A stretch of DNA of 64,000 nucleotides from Candidatus Omnitrophota bacterium. Its GTDB lineage: Bacteria > Omnitrophota > Omnitrophia > Omnitrophales > JACROU01. The notes beneath the pieces were generated by a model. It made no database searches. It was not told where the DNA came from and worked only from the letters and a program-made list of their open reading frames with translations. The translations under genes were made by a program, and so were the position numbers. Positions 48,031-55,630 of this stretch are shown here, one piece after another. Location: positions 62,001-126,000 of the forward strand of contig JAJDCD010000008.1 in the NCBI GenBank assembly GCA_029261035.1, written 5' to 3'. Within the stretch, counting starts at the first letter, position 1, and every line of letters starts with the position of its first letter.

Positions 48031-50000
48031 AAACTTTTATCCAAATCCATAACAACTTTTTCGATTAAATCGATCATTTGACGATTTTCCTGCTCTGTAG
48101 GTTCATACCCTGTAAACTGAGCTCTATCTCTTAAATCGTAAATCACTTCCACATCCCTTAGAACATCATCACCCATCTCAATCTCTGCCATTCTTTCCTT
48201 AACTACGCTCATGCTCATCGAGTGAATCGATACATTCATTTTGTCCGCGAAATAACGATCTAAAATCTTCCCGATCTCAGCACAAACTTCTACAGAAGTT
48301 TTTCCAGAGGATTTCATTATCTTTTCCATTCTTTTAACACTTTTAGTAGCCAAACGAGAAGCCGATCTTCTCTTTCGAACTACATGATCCTGCTGATTTG
48401 TCGGAGATTTCATCTGGAAAAAAAAGAGCATCAAGAATAAAAGACCTAGCGCAGAACTAACACCCACAAAAACATTTTTCATTTTCTGCTCGAACTGATA
48501 AAACTTAAACACTCTAAAATCTGTTTTAATCGTATAAATATCTTTTGCTTCTTTTTTTAAATCTTTCTTCAAAGATTCTTGCTGATCCGATGGAACATAC
48601 CTCAATTCATCTTGAGCTTCACCAGGCAATACTTTAACTTTAAACTCCTTACTTCTTATAGCTTTATAACTATGACTATAAGGGTCAAAGTAATTAAACA
48701 CCAAGGATGGGATAACGTAATCCCCTGTATTTTCAGGAATAAAAATAATTTCAAATATTTTAGAACCTACGATAACATCTCTTCTTTTTAACAGTTGAGA
48801 TGAAGACTCTCCATCATAGATTTTAAAATTATCTATCTTTGGGATAGGAGGATGCTGTAACGTTTCGATATTACCCTCTCCTTCAATCTTCAAACTCAAA
48901 GTAATGGGTTCGTTTTGTTTTACTTGAACTCGATCGACAACAGCCTCAAACTGAAAACGACCTACAATCCCACTAAACTGAGAGGGCTTTCCTCTCTCTG
49001 GAAGCTCTCTTACTTGAATATTAAGAATGGGAGTTGTAAGCAACTTATTCACACGTCTAGAAAACATTCCTCCACCAAAAAAGCTATCATTAAAAAAATC
49101 ATCAAACATTCCACCATTTCGCCCGCTACGTTGCTCAATCGATGCTTTAACCGTTCCTGGTTCAATCTGAAATTGTCCTGGCGACGTTGGAAACAACGCT
49201 AATTTTTTAATATCAGCCTTAATATACCTTCTTCCCCCAACAGTAACTGTTGTTTTTTCAATATCACGTCCTATAGGTATTTCTTCCACCCAAAAACCTG
49301 TCGCTTGAGGCTCTTCCTCAAAGCCTTCATACCGCGTATCTGCACGTGTATATAAAGAATACGTTAACGAAATTTGCTGACCAGGATAAACAGCCGTCTT
49401 ATCCACCCAAGCTTTTAAAAAAATAGGTTCATTCCCTGATGCTTGCTCATTAACACTAGGAGAGCTTCCTCCTGAGTAAGGGTAAGGTGTCGTTGTCTGT
49501 GGTAAAGAAGTCCTTGTCGGACTCGAATAATTAGGATCTGGAGAATTAACCGGCAATGAAGTACTTTGACCTAATGCAGGACTATTTGTCTGTTGCATTC
49601 CAGGAGTTCCCAAAACTTCAATCTGAACAACTTCTGTTCGATAAATATCACTATTTACGTTAACTTCTATAGGTCCAACATTAAAAATACCCGCTCTTTT
49701 AGGAATTAGAACATAACGAAACTCTGTTATAGAATCCTGCTTTCCATTCACAAAGGAAAACCGAGTCGAACGTCCAGAGTAATAAGATTCGAAACTTTCA
49801 CTGATAGGAATACGGGGTCTTTGAATATTTACTTTAGCTCCAGAAATACGTATATTTAAGCTCAATTGATCATCTACTTCTAAAGTTTTTTTGTCAAAAA
49901 TAGTCGAGACCTGTATATTCTCTTGCGCAACCCCATACGAACATACGAGTAACGTCAAAAAAAGGACTACAATAGATTTTGAGACTCTAATCATATTCAT
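48027..50000 (-). CDS. batD: BatD-like membrane protein
   Basis: 657 aa from ATG 50000. The frame runs up to 50060, but a strong promoter would begin the transcript near 50042, inside that extension, and the signal peptide (SIVVLFLTLLVCSYGVAQ) fits the shorter start; ATG 49994 is an alternative. The body is repeated Ig-like beta domains (DDQLSLNIRISG; YPGQQISLTYSLYTR; KQNEPITLSLKIEGEG), with a Pro/Ser/Thr-rich linker near residues 150-180, then a membrane span (VFVGVSSALGLLFLMLFFF) and a helical cytosolic tail. This is the BatD architecture. Confidence 0.85.
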   Translation of the reverse strand: MNMIRVSKSIVVLFLTLLVCSYGVAQENIQVSTIFDKKTLEVDDQLSLNIRISGAKVNIQRPRIPISESFESYYSGRSTRFSFVNGKQDSITEFRYVLIPKRAGIFNVGPIEVNVNSDIYRTEVVQIEVLGTPGMQQTNSPALGQSTSLPVNSPDPNYSSPTRTSLPQTTTPYPYSGGSSPSVNEQASGNEPIFLKAWVDKTAVYPGQQISLTYSLYTRADTRYEGFEEEPQATGFWVEEIPIGRDIEKTTVTVGGRRYIKADIKKLALFPTSPGQFQIEPGTVKASIEQRSGRNGGMFDDFFNDSFFGGGMFSRRVNKLLTTPILNIQVRELPERGKPSQFSGIVGRFQFEAVVDRVQVKQNEPITLSLKIEGEGNIETLQHPPIPKIDNFKIYDGESSSQLLKRRDVIVGSKIFEIIFIPENTGDYVIPSLVFNYFDPYSHSYKAIRSKEFKVKVLPGEAQDELRYVPSDQQESLKKDLKKEAKDIYTIKTDFRVFKFYQFEQKMKNVFVGVSSALGLLFLMLFFFQMKSPTNQQDHVVRKRRSASRLATKSVKRMEKIMKSSGKTSVEVCAEIGKILDRYFADKMNVSIHSMSMSVVKERMAEIEMGDDVLRDVEVIYDLRDRAQFTGYEPTEQENRQMIDLIEKVVMDLDKSL

Positions 50001-50048
50001 AAGTGTAAAAACCCTAAATTGAGAGCTACAGGCATAAATCAAACTTTC

Positions 50049-50077
50049 ATTGTAAAACAACCTATTCCCTAAGTCAA
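50049..50077 (-). promoter_or_regulatory. Strong sigma-70-type promoter of batD-batE-trpBA
   Basis: On the minus strand, TTGACT (50072-50077) and TACAAT (50049-50054) are exactly 17 bp apart, matching consensus at 5 of 6 positions in each box. The start would be near 50042, leaving a 42-nt leader before ATG 50000. This also rules against translation from 50060. Confidence 0.65.
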
Positions 50078-50158
50078 TCTAAGGAAAATGCTTGATAACG
50101 ACCTATAATACATAGGAGTGGAATAGAGTCTGCTTTAGGAAAGTTTATTTACGAGCGG

Positions 50159-50374
50159 CTATTCTTCAACCCAATCATTTGTTACGTCAATTTCTAGCTT
50201 TTTAAAACATTGATTACAACAACCAATAACAAAAACCTTATTGTCTTTCGAGATTAAGGTTCCATCTAAAATCTTACACTCTTTAGAACAATGCAAACAC
50301 TCAAAAAATGTTTTTTCTAAAAATGCTTTACTAGGATCCTCTCCATAACTCGGATAAGGTTTAAAATCCCCCAT
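50159..50374 (-). CDS. Small Cys-rich (zinc-ribbon-like) protein
   Basis: 71 aa from ATG 50374. An upstream ATG at 50380 directly abuts AAGGAG, whereas 50374 is 6 nt from it, so the second is the likely start. The sequence contains CLHCSKEC and a later CCNQC, two clusters that could bind zinc as a ribbon or knuckle. The tail is acidic. No family is recognised. It is five bases after the ParB-like gene stop and so coupled to it; a joint function is inference. Confidence 0.7.
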   Translation of the reverse strand: MGDFKPYPSYGEDPSKAFLEKTFFECLHCSKECKILDGTLISKDNKVFVIGCCNQCFKKLEIDVTNDWVEE

Positions 50375-50384
50375 CGACATCTCC

Positions 50385-51341
50385 TTATAATAAGTCTTCT
50401 AATATAGATTTTTTTTCTTCCAGTTCTTCTAATACCAAAGATAAATCTTTTTTATTTTTAATCCGCACTCTAAGTTCAACACCCTCTTCTTCCATAGATT
50501 CAGATTTTACTAACTGGATTTTTTGTTTAAATTTTATTTTTGATATTTTTTTTCTAAATTCTTTTTTGGCTTCAAAACTCTTAGGATAACGGCATTGATT
50601 CAATACAGCAATCAACTTTTCTGATCGCAACCTCTCCTTTCCTTCCCCAGCTTCTTCAATCAGAGAAAACAACTCCGGCTTCTTTAAAATATCACCTAGT
50701 GCATGATCGTGAATATGTTTCAAATCTTTCAGTAGCTGCGCTAAGAGTTGTATTTCTGAAGAAGTAAATACAAACAGACTTAAAACAGAGTTCCATAGTA
50801 ACCCTTGTTCCTCAGGAGAAAATTCAGCCAAATCCCAAATTCCTCTAAACGGTAGCTGACCATGATAAACGCTTTCGAGTATTTCTTTATTTAGGAGTTG
50901 TACTTTTTGGTAACAATCTATTTGCTTCAAAGAGACATCAATTCCATGGCGATTAAACCATTTAGTAATATCTCGATTCTCTTTTAAAGCATCGCTCCCA
51001 AGAAGTTTTGAAAAAAGAACAGAAAAATCTAATTCGCTATAAGATTGCCTATAATTCATGTCTAAAGCAAACGAAAATAACTGCTCCTCAGATAAACCCT
51101 CTTTAATAACAGAAATAGGAATATCTTCCCCCCAAGAAATACTTAACAATGCATAAAAACGCTTAAATCCTGAGATGAGCTCATACCTCCCAGAGTCTGT
51201 TTTTCTACAAAGCAAAGGGGCCATCAACCCTTGGTTTTTAATAGACTCCGTCAGCAAATCATCTTTCAATGAATAGCGTAAGCAATACTTCCCATCCAAA
51301 GGATCTATGTCTTGAATTTTTACTTTTTTAAAACTGAGCAT
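50385..51341 (-). CDS. ParB-like nuclease-domain protein
   Basis: A 318-aa protein with an N-terminal ParB/Srx-like domain: VKIQDIDPLDGKYCLRY, SIKNQGLMAPLLCRK, then ELISGFKRFYALLSI, matching the ESI-x-x-x-G-x-x-x-P and SG-x-R-R pattern with Lys-Arg at the end. The middle could contain a helix-turn-helix (about 100-150). No parA gene is adjacent and no parS-like site was noticed, so a role in chromosome partition is unlikely; a DNA-binding regulator is possible. GGAGGG ribosome-binding site. Confidence 0.72.
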   Translation of the reverse strand: MLSFKKVKIQDIDPLDGKYCLRYSLKDDLLTESIKNQGLMAPLLCRKTDSGRYELISGFKRFYALLSISWGEDIPISVIKEGLSEEQLFSFALDMNYRQSYSELDFSVLFSKLLGSDALKENRDITKWFNRHGIDVSLKQIDCYQKVQLLNKEILESVYHGQLPFRGIWDLAEFSPEEQGLLWNSVLSLFVFTSSEIQLLAQLLKDLKHIHDHALGDILKKPELFSLIEEAGEGKERLRSEKLIAVLNQCRYPKSFEAKKEFRKKISKIKFKQKIQLVKSESMEEEGVELRVRIKNKKDLSLVLEELEEKKSILEDLL

Positions 51342-51343
51342 AT

Positions 51344-52774
51344 TTATTTACCCTCCAACCATTTAAGCCAACGCCTTTCAACTTCTTTAGCAGACAAGCT
51401 GAATACTTTTAAGAATGCAGAATCAACGTTTTCTTCTTTCCCTAATTCTTTAAGCAATTCTCTTACTTTATAAAAACCAAACCTCTCTATCAAATAATCA
51501 ACAAAAACAAAAGACTGTTGATAAAACAGCGTTGTCGTTTCGGTGTTCTTGAAAATCTTTTCTCCTAAAGAAAGTCCCCTAAGATTCAAAAGCTTATTTC
51601 TACGGTAAGTTGTCCAAAAAAATCTTAATTGAATTGGAATAACTTTATTTTCATAGTATTGCGCAACTCCTTCGTTAAGCCATAAAGGAACTTTATCACC
51701 CGCATAATTATATATAAATGCATGCGTCAATTCATGCCATATCAATCGCTTCATCTCACGCTCAGAACCTCTTTGCTTATTCAAAAATGGCATTCTTATT
51801 TTCCCATCAAAAAGAGCTCCCGTTAAATGTGAAGATCGAATCTTATTTTCAAAATCCTTTTTCTCATACATTAAGACGACTATTTTACCTTTAAGAGGAG
51901 TAGAAAAATCTTGGTAAATTTCCTTATAAGCCTCTCTCAACAACAACTTTAAGTCATAAGAAGTGTATTGTTGATTCGACGATGCGTATCTTATCTTAAA
52001 ATGCTCCTCCTCTACAGAGAGCAAACCTTCCTCTAAAGGAAGCTCTTTCTTTAACTTACTCCTCTTTTTATTTATTCGATCCAAACTGTCTCTGGATACT
52101 GCTTTTTCCCAATAAAACTCAGCCTCTTTAAGCTCTTGGAGTTGATAATGTATGTTCCCCAGCAATTCATTCGCCAATTTATTATTTGGCTCATACTCTA
52201 ATATCTTCTTTGTTGGAGTCTTGGCTAATTCATAATTTTTTGCTTCATAAAAACTACCTGCTTGTTCAAATAAAGCATAAACTACATTTCTACGAAAAAT
52301 AAAGTTATCCGTAGGCTGAAATTTTCGAGAGACTCTCTCTTTCCCATCGGGAAGAAGATGAGAGATAACATTATTTTTCATTTCCACTGGCTGTTTTTCC
52401 TCAAGAAGCATTGAGATTTCTTTTGCTTTTTCTTGATTCACACCTAAACCTTTGGCAATATCCAAATATTCTTTAGCTTCCTGAAAGTGATTTTCTTGAA
52501 CAAGAAATTTACTGTATTTCAAATAGACTAAAGCAAGTTTCTTTTCCGTTTCAACATCATAATGCTTATATATCTTCTCTTCCAATTCTTCAATCTCATG
52601 TACAAGTTCCTCTTCTTCCAAACTTAATTCAATATTTTTACTGACTGTCAAAACTTGAGTATCTGGTTTCATCTCCTCAGAAAATAACTCTGGAGAAGAA
52701 TGGTAAAACATAAGGATTGTGAGGGGAAGAATGAGTAAAAGTTTTATATTTTCTATATGAAGCATATATATCAT
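51344..52774 (-). CDS. Exported TPR protein with gluzincin (peptidase MA-like) domain
   Basis: A 476-aa protein. N-terminal hydrophobic signal or anchor (KLLLILPLTILMFYHSS), TPR-like helices (about 70-230: EAKEYLDIAKGLG, LANELLGNIHYQLQELKEAEFYWEKA), then a zinc metalloprotease domain with WHELTHAF (H347, E348, H351) and a downstream WLNEGVAQYYE glutamate, the HExxH...E gluzincin set. It probably acts in the periplasm. Its ATG overlaps the M48 gene stop by four bases, so two metalloproteases are coupled. Confidence 0.85.
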   Translation of the reverse strand: MIYMLHIENIKLLLILPLTILMFYHSSPELFSEEMKPDTQVLTVSKNIELSLEEEELVHEIEELEEKIYKHYDVETEKKLALVYLKYSKFLVQENHFQEAKEYLDIAKGLGVNQEKAKEISMLLEEKQPVEMKNNVISHLLPDGKERVSRKFQPTDNFIFRRNVVYALFEQAGSFYEAKNYELAKTPTKKILEYEPNNKLANELLGNIHYQLQELKEAEFYWEKAVSRDSLDRINKKRSKLKKELPLEEGLLSVEEEHFKIRYASSNQQYTSYDLKLLLREAYKEIYQDFSTPLKGKIVVLMYEKKDFENKIRSSHLTGALFDGKIRMPFLNKQRGSEREMKRLIWHELTHAFIYNYAGDKVPLWLNEGVAQYYENKVIPIQLRFFWTTYRRNKLLNLRGLSLGEKIFKNTETTTLFYQQSFVFVDYLIERFGFYKVRELLKELGKEENVDSAFLKVFSLSAKEVERRWLKWLEGK

Positions 52775-53874
52775 TTTAAAGTTTGAACTCTTTTAATTCG
52801 GTGGCTTATCGATGGATGATCATACAACAAAAACTCAATAAGAGGATGAGGGTTTGGGTTTGCCAAATTCAATTCAGCCAACTTCTCCATTAAACTTTGA
52901 AAAACATCTTTCCTTGGTATCGTTTTTATAGCAAAAGCATCCGCTTCATATTCATGCTTCCTAGAAAAAGCATTCTCAAGCGGTGATGAAATAATCCCAA
53001 ATAAAGAAATAAGCAAAAATAAAAAAGGGAGAAAAACAACATCCCCAATACTTTCACCCCCTCTGAAAGACACCCAAATATTCGATAGATGAAAAAGAAG
53101 AAAAAATACGGCCAAAGTAGTTACAGTTCCCCATCCAACCCTTTTCCATAAATGATTTAAACGACAATGCCCCATTTCATGAGCTACGACCATCTCAACC
53201 TCATCTTCAGTAAAATTCTCTAAAAGGTTGTCCGATAAAATAACTCTACGCGTTTTACCCATACCGCAAAAAGCAGCATTTGCTTTTTTTGTCGTCTTAC
53301 TCATATTAAACATATAAACATTATCAAGCGCCAAACCGCCACTCTTAACGAGATTTAAAAGCCTCAGTCTTAAGACTTCATTATCTAAAGGTTTAAATTT
53401 ATAAAACAATGGAAAAATAAGTATCGGAGCTAAACGTCCCAATAAAATAGAAAAAGCTAACCAGCCTACCCACGCAATCCACCACCAATCTTTTTCAAAA
53501 GTATGAACTACAAGATAAAATATTTCCACTAAGAAAAGAGATAAAAGAAAGGAAAGAACTGATTTTTTTACTCCTTCAAAGAACCACCCCCCAAAAGATT
53601 GTTCGGATAAATTATATTTCTTTTCTAATAAATAGCTGAAAAAGATGGAAAACGGGAAAGCAAAAATATAAATATAAATCGAAAACAAAAAGAAAAAAAG
53701 GGCAATTCCCAGATAGTAAGAATTGGTTACTGAAACAACAAATTGTTTAAAAAAGGATGATAGTGGAGAAAATACGGCGACTGCAAGCAAAGATAAGATC
53801 AAAAACAAATGAAATGCTGAGGCGTAAAGTTTAATTTTTTGGTACTCAACAGCTTTATTACGACCTTGTTCCAT
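52771..53874 (-). CDS. M48-family membrane zinc metalloprotease (Ste24/CAAX protease 1-like)
   Basis: A 367-aa polytopic membrane protease with about five to six hydrophobic spans. The catalytic HEMGH (H232, E233, H236) and the third-ligand helix SRKHEYEADAFAI near the C-terminus are intact. The N-terminal helices, which include a YNLSEQSFGGWFFE segment, resemble Ste24/CAAX prenyl protease 1 rather than short HtpX. In bacteria such enzymes take part in membrane-protein quality control. It lies 24 nt after the 35-aa transporter subunit. Confidence 0.9.
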   Translation of the reverse strand: MEQGRNKAVEYQKIKLYASAFHLFLILSLLAVAVFSPLSSFFKQFVVSVTNSYYLGIALFFFLFSIYIYIFAFPFSIFFSYLLEKKYNLSEQSFGGWFFEGVKKSVLSFLLSLFLVEIFYLVVHTFEKDWWWIAWVGWLAFSILLGRLAPILIFPLFYKFKPLDNEVLRLRLLNLVKSGGLALDNVYMFNMSKTTKKANAAFCGMGKTRRVILSDNLLENFTEDEVEMVVAHEMGHCRLNHLWKRVGWGTVTTLAVFFLLFHLSNIWVSFRGGESIGDVVFLPFLFLLISLFGIISSPLENAFSRKHEYEADAFAIKTIPRKDVFQSLMEKLAELNLANPNPHPLIEFLLYDHPSISHRIKRVQTLK

Positions 53875-53897
53875 AAAAACCCTACCCGCTTATTTCT

Positions 53898-54005
53898 TTA
53901 AGAATCTCTCTTTTTTCTTAAAAAAGTGATTACGATACAAAACAAAAAACCACCCAAAATAAGTACCAACGAAAAAATCATAAAAATCAGAGCCTGCAAT
54001 TCCAT
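53898..54005 (-). CDS. 35-aa single-span membrane peptide, MetS-like NSS transporter small subunit
   Basis: A 35-codon gene 12 bp after the NSS transporter stop. It begins ATG-GAA with a perfect GGAGG ribosome-binding site about 5 nt upstream and ends in TAA. The peptide is one hydrophobic helix (LIFMIFSLVLILGGFLFCIV) capped by a basic tail (FLRKKRDS). Size, position and a helix containing a Gly-Gly pair match the small subunits encoded beside bacterial NSS amino-acid importers (MetP/MetS type). The family assignment is inference from context. Confidence 0.75.
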   Translation of the reverse strand: MELQALIFMIFSLVLILGGFLFCIVITFLRKKRDS

Positions 54006-54017
54006 CTAAATCCTCCG

Positions 54018-55463
54018 TCAATCCTCTTCATACTTAATATGTTTTATCCACTGCGGAGTTAAAACAAGAAGAGCAATGATTAAAATACCCCATTGCAAAA
54101 AACAAGTCCCAACATTATATGAGTGTAATGGAAACCACCATTGCTCCGGATTGTCTTTTATCGACTGTATCAACCACCAACTGATCACTATAATAAATTC
54201 TAACGGGATGACCCATTTAACCATAAAGCCAAAACCAAACTTAAAAAATTGGGGCATACCCGAAAAATTCTCATTCAAATATTTCTCAATACCATAGCGA
54301 TGAATTAGAACAGCAAAAAAGAAACCACTCAGCAAAAGACCTAAACCCCAAACCCAATCTTGATTGTTTAGAATATCAATACGCAAAGCAGATGGAGTTC
54401 CAATAAGAATACCAAAAAAGAAAATAAAAAATACCGATTTTCTACGGGATACTCCAAAATTTCTTAAAAAATGTGATCCCAACTCAATCATCGAAACTAA
54501 AGAAGTAAAAGCAGCACAAGATAAAGCTAAAAAGAAAAATACAGCAAATAACTGCCCATATTCTAATTGTTTAAAAATAAGTGGTAATGAAATAAAAGTA
54601 AGGCCGGTATTCCCTGAAGCAGTAATGGACATCGCCTCCCCCACAGGAAGAACAGCAAACAAAGTTGGAATGATCGCTAAGGATGCAATCATGGCAGCAG
54701 AACTATCCCCTAACCCTGTTGTAAAGGAATGCAAAACAGAATTCTCCTTACTATGCGAATAGGCAGCGTAAGACAAAATAATGCCCCACCCTGCCCCTGT
54801 ACTCCAAGCCGATTGACTGATCGCTTCAATCCAAGTAGTCGCTGACAATAACTTGGACCAATCTGTTGAAAATATAAAATTAAGGCCTGCCGCAGCATTA
54901 GGTAAACTCATTGCAAACAATGCAAGAGCTATCAAAACAAGAAAAAATAAAGGCATTAAAATAATGCAAAGCCTCTCTATTCCTTTAATAACACCCAAAA
55001 GAACAATCAAACTAGCACAAAAAAAACTAATACAATGAAAATAAAGGGGTTCCATTGAGCCAACAGTAAATTGAGTCCAGAGCACTTGGGAATCCACTTT
55101 AAAAAGAGAACCCGTTAGCGCTAAGGAAAAGTATTTTAAGCACCACCCCACAATAACGCTGTAATAAAACATAATCCCCATAGTACAAAATGCAATGAAG
55201 GCTCCCATCCACACCCATTTCTTGCCAAGCATTTCAGAAAAAACAACAAAAACACCTTGCCCATAACGCTTACCACATGAAAATTCAATTAAGATGATTG
55301 GAATTGCCCACAAAAAAAGAGCGATGATAAAAGCAATGAGAAAGGCCCCTCCACCATTAAGAGCGACAACTCGTGGGAAACGCCAAATATTCCCAGTCCC
55401 AATAGCGAGGCCTAATAAAGCTAAAATAAGTCCCCAAGTAGATTGAAATCGTTCTTTACCCAT
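54018..55463 (-). CDS. Sodium-dependent neurotransmitter:sodium symporter (NSS/SNF) family transporter
   Basis: A Na+-coupled importer, usually of amino acids. The 481-aa protein has about 11-12 membrane spans and the hallmark first helix ALLGLAIGTGNIWRFPR, NGGGAFLIAF, and a FFYYSVIVGWCLKYFS segment of helix 3. The length is typical of bacterial NSS proteins that lack the twelfth helix and pair with a small subunit. Substrate cannot be told from sequence; Ala, Met or Trp are options in the family. The ribosome-binding site is weak. Confidence 0.92.
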   Translation of the reverse strand: MGKERFQSTWGLILALLGLAIGTGNIWRFPRVVALNGGGAFLIAFIIALFLWAIPIILIEFSCGKRYGQGVFVVFSEMLGKKWVWMGAFIAFCTMGIMFYYSVIVGWCLKYFSLALTGSLFKVDSQVLWTQFTVGSMEPLYFHCISFFCASLIVLLGVIKGIERLCIILMPLFFLVLIALALFAMSLPNAAAGLNFIFSTDWSKLLSATTWIEAISQSAWSTGAGWGIILSYAAYSHSKENSVLHSFTTGLGDSSAAMIASLAIIPTLFAVLPVGEAMSITASGNTGLTFISLPLIFKQLEYGQLFAVFFFLALSCAAFTSLVSMIELGSHFLRNFGVSRRKSVFFIFFFGILIGTPSALRIDILNNQDWVWGLGLLLSGFFFAVLIHRYGIEKYLNENFSGMPQFFKFGFGFMVKWVIPLEFIIVISWWLIQSIKDNPEQWWFPLHSYNVGTCFLQWGILIIALLVLTPQWIKHIKYEED

Positions 55464-55486
55464 AAAGGTTATTATATCGTTCTTCG

Positions 55487-55516
55487 AAGCTTTTAGCCAT
55501 TAGCTTTTAGCTGAAG
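55487..55516 (+). repeat. AGC-rich dispersed repeat, copy 3
   Basis: TTTTAGCCATTAGCTTTTAG is nearly identical to the repeat at 223-256, in the same orientation. It lies in the 167-bp gap between the giant gene 2 terminator and the NSS gene. Confidence 0.55.
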
Positions 55517-55536
55517 AGTTAAAGGAAGGGTCTGGT

Positions 55537-55590
55537 TTAAAAAAAAGAGGCCGGAAGTAATAAAAAACCTATTTCCGACCTCTTTCTTTC
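55537..55590 (-). terminator. Intrinsic terminator of giant gene 2
   Basis: On the minus strand, 46 bases after the stop codon, AAAGAGGTCGGAAATA pairs with TACTTCCGGCCTCTTT around an AT-rich loop and runs into at least eight T residues. It is the clearest rho-independent terminator in the window and shows the giant gene ends its own transcript. Confidence 0.8.
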
Positions 55591-55630
55591 TGTAATCCGT
55601 TCTCTCTAATCTGCCATCGCTCCCAACAAT

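Noticed and set aside
48027-50060. Longer batD start at 50060
   Set aside because: The promoter at 50049-50077 would start transcription inside that extension, and the signal peptide fits the start at 50000.
55464-55480. TATAAT at 55471-55476 as promoter of the NSS gene
   Set aside because: It lies 7 nt before the ATG, leaving no room for a leader, and has no matching -35 box.
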